In this document: one piece after another, positions 60,115 to 64,000 of the stretch
How the letters are laid out: each line of letters starts with the position of its first letter
Position numbering within the stretch: position 1 is the stretch's first letter
NCBI RefSeq assembly: GCF_963924675.1
Contig: NC_089226.1
Coordinates: 49,865,124 to 49,929,123 of the forward strand
DNA: 64,000 nt
Direction: 5' to 3'
From: Phocoena phocoena
Taxonomy: Eukaryota > Chordata > Mammalia > Artiodactyla > Phocoenidae
Position numbers and translations under genes: made by a program
The notes under the pieces: model-generated
Databases searched by the model: none
What the model was told of the DNA's origin: nothing
What the model saw: only the letters and a program-made list of their open reading frames with translations

Positions 60115-60314
60115 GGGGCTTCCCTGGTAGCACAATGGTTGAGGGTCCGCCTGCCGATGCAGGGGACACGAGTTTGTGCCCCAGTCCGGGTGGGTTCTGT
60201 GTGCCGTGGAGTGGCTGGGCCCATGAGCCATGGCCGCTCGGCCTGCATGTCCAGAGCCTGTGCTCCGCAGCGGGAGAGGCCACAACGGTGAGAGGCCCAC
60301 GTACCGCAAAAAAA
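60115..60314 (+). mobile_element. CHR-type SINE inside L1 region
   Basis: Full-length, ending CCGCAAAAAAAA; flanked by ACATGTATTG and ACATGTCTTG. Confidence 0.93.
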
Positions 60315-60329
60315 ACAAACATGTCTTGA

Positions 60330-60930
60330 TATATATCTGGAGAAAACAATAATTAGAAAAGATACATGCACCCCAGTGTTCACTGTGGCACAATAGCAAA
60401 GACATGGAAACAATCTAAATGTCCATCGACAGATGAATGGATAAAGATGTGGTACATATATATAGTGGAATACCACTCAGCCATAAAAAAGAATGAAATA
60501 GTGCCATTTGCAGCAACACGGTTGGACCTAGAGATTATCATACCAAGTGAAGTAAGTCAGACAGAGAAGACAAATACCATATGATATCACTTATATGTGG
60601 AATCTAAAATATGACACAAATGAACTTATCTACGAAACAGAAACAGACATAGAGAACAGACTAGTGGTTGCCAAGCGAAAGGGGGGTGGGAGAGGGATGG
60701 ATTGGGAGTTTGGGATTAGCAGATGCAAATTATTATTGAATATATATAGAATGGATAAACAACAAGGTCCTCTGTAAAGCACAGGGAACTATATAAAATA
60801 TCCTGTGATAAATCATAATGGAAAAGAATATGAAAAAGAATATATATATGTATAACTGAATCACTTTGCTGTACAGTAGAAATTAATATATTATAAATCA
60901 ACTATACTTCAATACAGTTAACTTAAAAAA
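60330..60930 (+). mobile_element. 5'-truncated L1 3' end
   Basis: ORF2 tail (STDEWIKMWYIYIVEYHS near 60430) to CTTCAATACAGTTAA. Frames broken. Confidence 0.88.
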
Positions 60931-60939
60931 CATGCCTTG

Positions 60940-61153
60940 GGGCTTCCCTGGTGGCACAGTGGTTGAGAGTCGGCCTGCCGATGCAGGGGACACGGGTTCG
61001 TGCCCCAGTCCGGGAAGATCCCACATGCCACGGAGCGGCTGGGCCCGTGGGCCATGGCCGCTGAGCCTGCGCGTCTGCAGTCTGTGCTCCGCAGCGGGAG
61101 AGGCCACAACAGTGAGAGGCCCGCGTACAGGAAAAACAAAAACAAAAACAAAA
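60940..61153 (+). mobile_element. CHR-type SINE
   Basis: Full-length, CATGCCTTG at both flanks, AAACA-rich tail. Sits at the end of an L1 3' UTR. Confidence 0.94.
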
Positions 61154-61466
61154 GCATGCCTTGAGATGGAATAATTTCGGAATTTCTTTTTGAATAGAGC
61201 TGAGGTTCTGCTTAAAAACATAAATTTGTGGAACTTCTAGTGGTTGCATTGTTTACTTCAAGAAAAGTCAGTGTCAACAGATGAATGGATAAAGAAGATG
61301 TGGTAAACATATACAATGGAATACTACTCAGCCATAAAAAAGAATGAAATAATGCCACTTACAGCAACATGGATGGACTTGGAGGGCATTATGCTAAGTG
61401 AAATAAGTCAGAGAAGGACAAATGCTGTATGATATCACTTATATGTGGAATGTAAAAAATAAAGCA

Positions 61467-61754
61467 GGGACTTCCCTGGTGGTGGAGTGGTTAAGAATCC
61501 GCCTGCCAATGCAGGAGACACGGGTTCGATCCTTGGTCCAGGAAGATCCCACATGCTGCGGAACAACTAAGCCCACAAGCCACAACTACTGAGCCCGCGC
61601 ACCACAACTACTGAAGCCTGCACGCCTAGATCCCATGCTCTGCAACAAGGGAAGCCACTGCAATGAGAAGCCCACACACCTCAACGAAGAGTGGCCCCTG
61701 CTCGCTGCAACTAGAGAAAGCCCACGTACAGCAATGAAGACCCAATGCAGCCAA

Positions 61755-61785
<31 letters not shown>

Positions 61786-61787
61786 AC
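61467..61787 (+). mobile_element. Long-form CHR SINE inside L1
   Basis: Full long form with an (AAAT)n tail at 61758-61785, splitting an L1 3' end. Confidence 0.93.
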
Positions 61788-61928
61788 TAGTGACTATAAC
61801 AAAAAAGAAACAGATTCACAGATATGGAGAACAAGCTAGTGGTTACCAGTGGGGAGAGGGATGGAGGAGGGGCAAGTTAGGGATACGGTTTTAGGACGTA
61901 CAAACTACTATGCATAAAACAAATAAGT

Positions 61929-62132
61929 GGGCTTCCCTGGTGGTGCAGTGGTTGGGGGTCCGCCTGCCAATGCAGGCGACACGGGTTCGTGCCCCGGTCC
62001 GGGAGGATCCCACATGCCGCGGAGCGGCTGGGCCCGTGGGCCATGGCCGCTGGGTCTGCGCGTCCGGAGCCTGTGCTCCGTGGCGGGAGAGGCCACAGCA
62101 GTGAGAGTCCCGCGTACCGCAAAAAAAAAACA
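61929..62132 (+). mobile_element. CHR-type SINE inside L1, perfect TSD
   Basis: TSD AAAACAAATAAG at 61916-61927 and 62133-62144; second SINE within the same L1. Confidence 0.95.
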
Positions 62133-62874
62133 AAAACAAATAAGCTACGAGGATATATTGTACAATACAGGGAATATAGCCAATATTTTATACTAACTAT
62201 AAACGGAGTATATCTTAAAAATTGTGAGTCACTATGTTGTATACCTGAAACTCATATAATATTGTGCATAAACTATACTTCAATAAAAAAAATTTTAAGT
62301 CGGTGTCCATAAAGATTTCAGTAGGAAATATCAACACCGGAGGTGTCAACCATATTCCTAGCCACATCCTCAAATGTCTTAAAGAGGCACTCACAACAAA
62401 ACTTACCCAGCAAGGCAAGCAGTTAATATTATTGAAACAGGGTTAAATACAATCAAGGTCCAGGGCTTTTCCAATTAGTCTTTCTATAGCAGTCTGAACC
62501 TTCAAAGTCTTTTGGAATCATTAATTTGACGGATAGAGTCACAGACTGGCTAGAACAAAATGTTCTCTGCCCCTTATCATGGCTTTAAATTGCAGCTACT
62601 ACTTTGGTGTCCTGAAGACTTACTCTAAATGCTCTGTTTTAAGAGAAAATGTTATTGCCAGAGTTACTCCTTCATTGTTGATTGAGAACAGAGAGTGCTT
62701 CCAAATGTGCACACTGGGTTCACACAAGTAGTCAGAACTCTGAGTCCACAGGTGAGGCATCTGGACCCAGTGCTGATAAGGACAGCCTTACAGATATTGC
62801 CATTTCTAAGAGTAGGATAATGGAAACTTCAGTGGCTTTGGACAGTCCAAAGTTCAAATCCTAAACACTTCTTG

Positions 62875-63010
62875 GCTAGAGTGAACTTGGGGAACTGAAC
62901 ATTTATGAGCCCCAGTTTCTCTGTCAGTATAAATTAGGTCTATAAATGATACTCTATAAGGTAGCTGTGAGAATTAAATGAGAAAACAAATATTAAAGGG
63001 GCTTACCAAA
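62875..63010 (+). repeat. MIR-like fragment
   Basis: CCCAGTTTCTCTGTCAGTAT and GTGAGAATTAAATGAG. Confidence 0.65.
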
Positions 63011-63349
63011 TGATATCTCTCTGAAAAAATCTGTGGAGTCCAAAGGGACCTTTAAAAAATGTCAACCTCTTCACAACCTAGGGTATTTATTATTACAGAG
63101 TCACTGGCCCTAGGGGAACTAGCCTATTGACAGTTAAAAAAAAAACCCCAGTTTGGTTCCTTTGCACCAGACTGGGTTGGAGTTTTAGCCTGTCTGCAAA
63201 GTAGTCAATTGTTTTGATCAAAGACTAGGTAAGGCTTGCTCTTCCTGGAATGTGTGGTCATTACTCTTTGATTTGGTCAAAAAGGCTAGGAGAGACTTGA
63301 AGATAATTCTTCAGTTCCTACTATGTGCAAGGCATGAGTGAGAAAAGTA

Positions 63350-63540
63350 CGACACAGTGGTTATGAACATGAACACTGGTACCAGATTGCTTGGGCTCCA
63401 CATCTTACTAACTGTGGGACCTGTGGGATGTTAGTTTCCTCATCTTAAAACAGAGATATAATAGTAACCGTTGTGAAGATTAAATTGGGTAATGTTTGCA
63501 AAGTGCTTTTAGTAGAGTGCTTGGCAGATGGTATATGCTA
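63350..63540 (+). repeat. MIR copy
   Basis: TTAGTTTCCTCATCTTAAAAC, GTGAAGATTAAATTGGG and GCAAAGTGCTTTTAG. Confidence 0.8.
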
Positions 63541-63752
63541 TGTGTTTGATAAATTCATTTTGACTGTGTTTAGTGTTTACTTCATCTATGCAGGTCTTGG
63601 TTTTTTCTATTGGATTATAAATCCCCATGGAATGAATGAATTTGGAAAGGGAGGGGGAAATTCACATTTCTCTTTATGTTAGAATGTCCCTACTCCTACT
63701 CTGTGTTAGATTGTCTCTTATATGCTTTACATACATTTAATTCTCACCTTTT

Positions 63753-63956
63753 CTTTTTTTTTTTGCGGTACGCGGGCCTCTCACTCTTGTGGCCTCGCCC
63801 GTTGCGGAGCACAGGCTCCAGACGCGCAGGCTCAGCAGCCATGGCTCACGGGCCTAGCGGCTCCGCGGCATGTGGGATCTTCCCGGACCGGGGCACAAAC
63901 CCGTGTCCCCTTCATTGGCAGGCGGACTCCCAACCACTGCACCACCAGGGAAGCCC
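63753..63956 (-). mobile_element. CHR-type SINE, perfect TSD
   Basis: TSD TAATTCTCACCTTTT at 63738-63752 and 63957-63971. Confidence 0.95.
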
Positions 63957-64000
63957 TAATTCTCACCTTTTGAGATAGATGTTATCATTTTCTTTTTATA

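Larger units (their letters stand above)
61270..62292 (+). mobile_element. L1 3' end split by two SINEs
   Basis: CAGATGAATGGATAAAGAAG start and CTTCAATAAAAAAAATTTT end, interrupted by SINEs at 61467-61787 and 61929-62132. Confidence 0.88.
42650..64000. other. Upstream intergenic region of PCF11
   Basis: About 21 kb with no protein or RNA gene recognised. It is dominated by SINEs, L1 3' ends, MIR copies, one hAT-like transposon and an LTR-like remnant (separate entries). Unassigned stretches over 300 bases include 43350-44280, 45050-45630, 51000-51660, 51900-52810, 55230-56190 and 56960-58060. Confidence 0.7.

Overview
The window is nuclear DNA from a cetartiodactyl mammal, most likely a whale or dolphin. 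The clue is the repeat content: about 30 copies of the tRNA-derived CHR-type SINEs that are abundant in cetaceans and hippos, many young enough to keep perfect target-site duplications (TSDs), with no ruminant Bov-B or Bov-tA repeats seen. Species cannot be fixed from the sequence. There is no prokaryotic content; most short open reading frames are SINE or intron shadows.

Two protein genes are present, both on the minus strand and tandem. PCF11, the pre-mRNA cleavage complex II and transcription-termination factor, is complete: 16 coding exons from 41710 (ATG) down to 15703 (stop), every junction with GT/AG and matching phase, giving a 1,686-codon reading frame including the stop-terminated last exon. 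Its promoter lies in a CpG island at about 41.7-42.6 kb and its 3' end is predicted near 14790. About 6.5 kb downstream begins ANKRD42, of which only the first two coding exons (7193-7250 and 3556-3719) are inside the window; the rest lies beyond base 1.

Layout: 1-3555 ANKRD42 intron with SINE, L1 and MaLR remnants; 3556-8300 ANKRD42 5' portion with a CpG island carrying a 45-bp-period coding-frame minisatellite; 8300-14790 intergenic, old MIR/L2 and young SINEs; 14790-42020 PCF11; 42020-64000 upstream intergenic DNA with no gene recognised, made of SINEs, L1 3' ends, a nested hAT-like transposon and an LTR-like remnant.

The most interesting points are (i) a long open frame of about 331 codons continuous and in frame with the ANKRD42 start, built of about 16 Ser/Glu/Arg-rich 15-residue repeats; (ii) PCF11 intron 1, with a weak 5' splice site, several AATAAA signals and no SINEs, consistent with the known premature-polyadenylation autoregulation of PCF11; (iii) several unusual retroposition products: a poly(A)-only insertion with a 16-bp TSD, SINE head duplications inside one TSD, and 3'-truncated SINEs.
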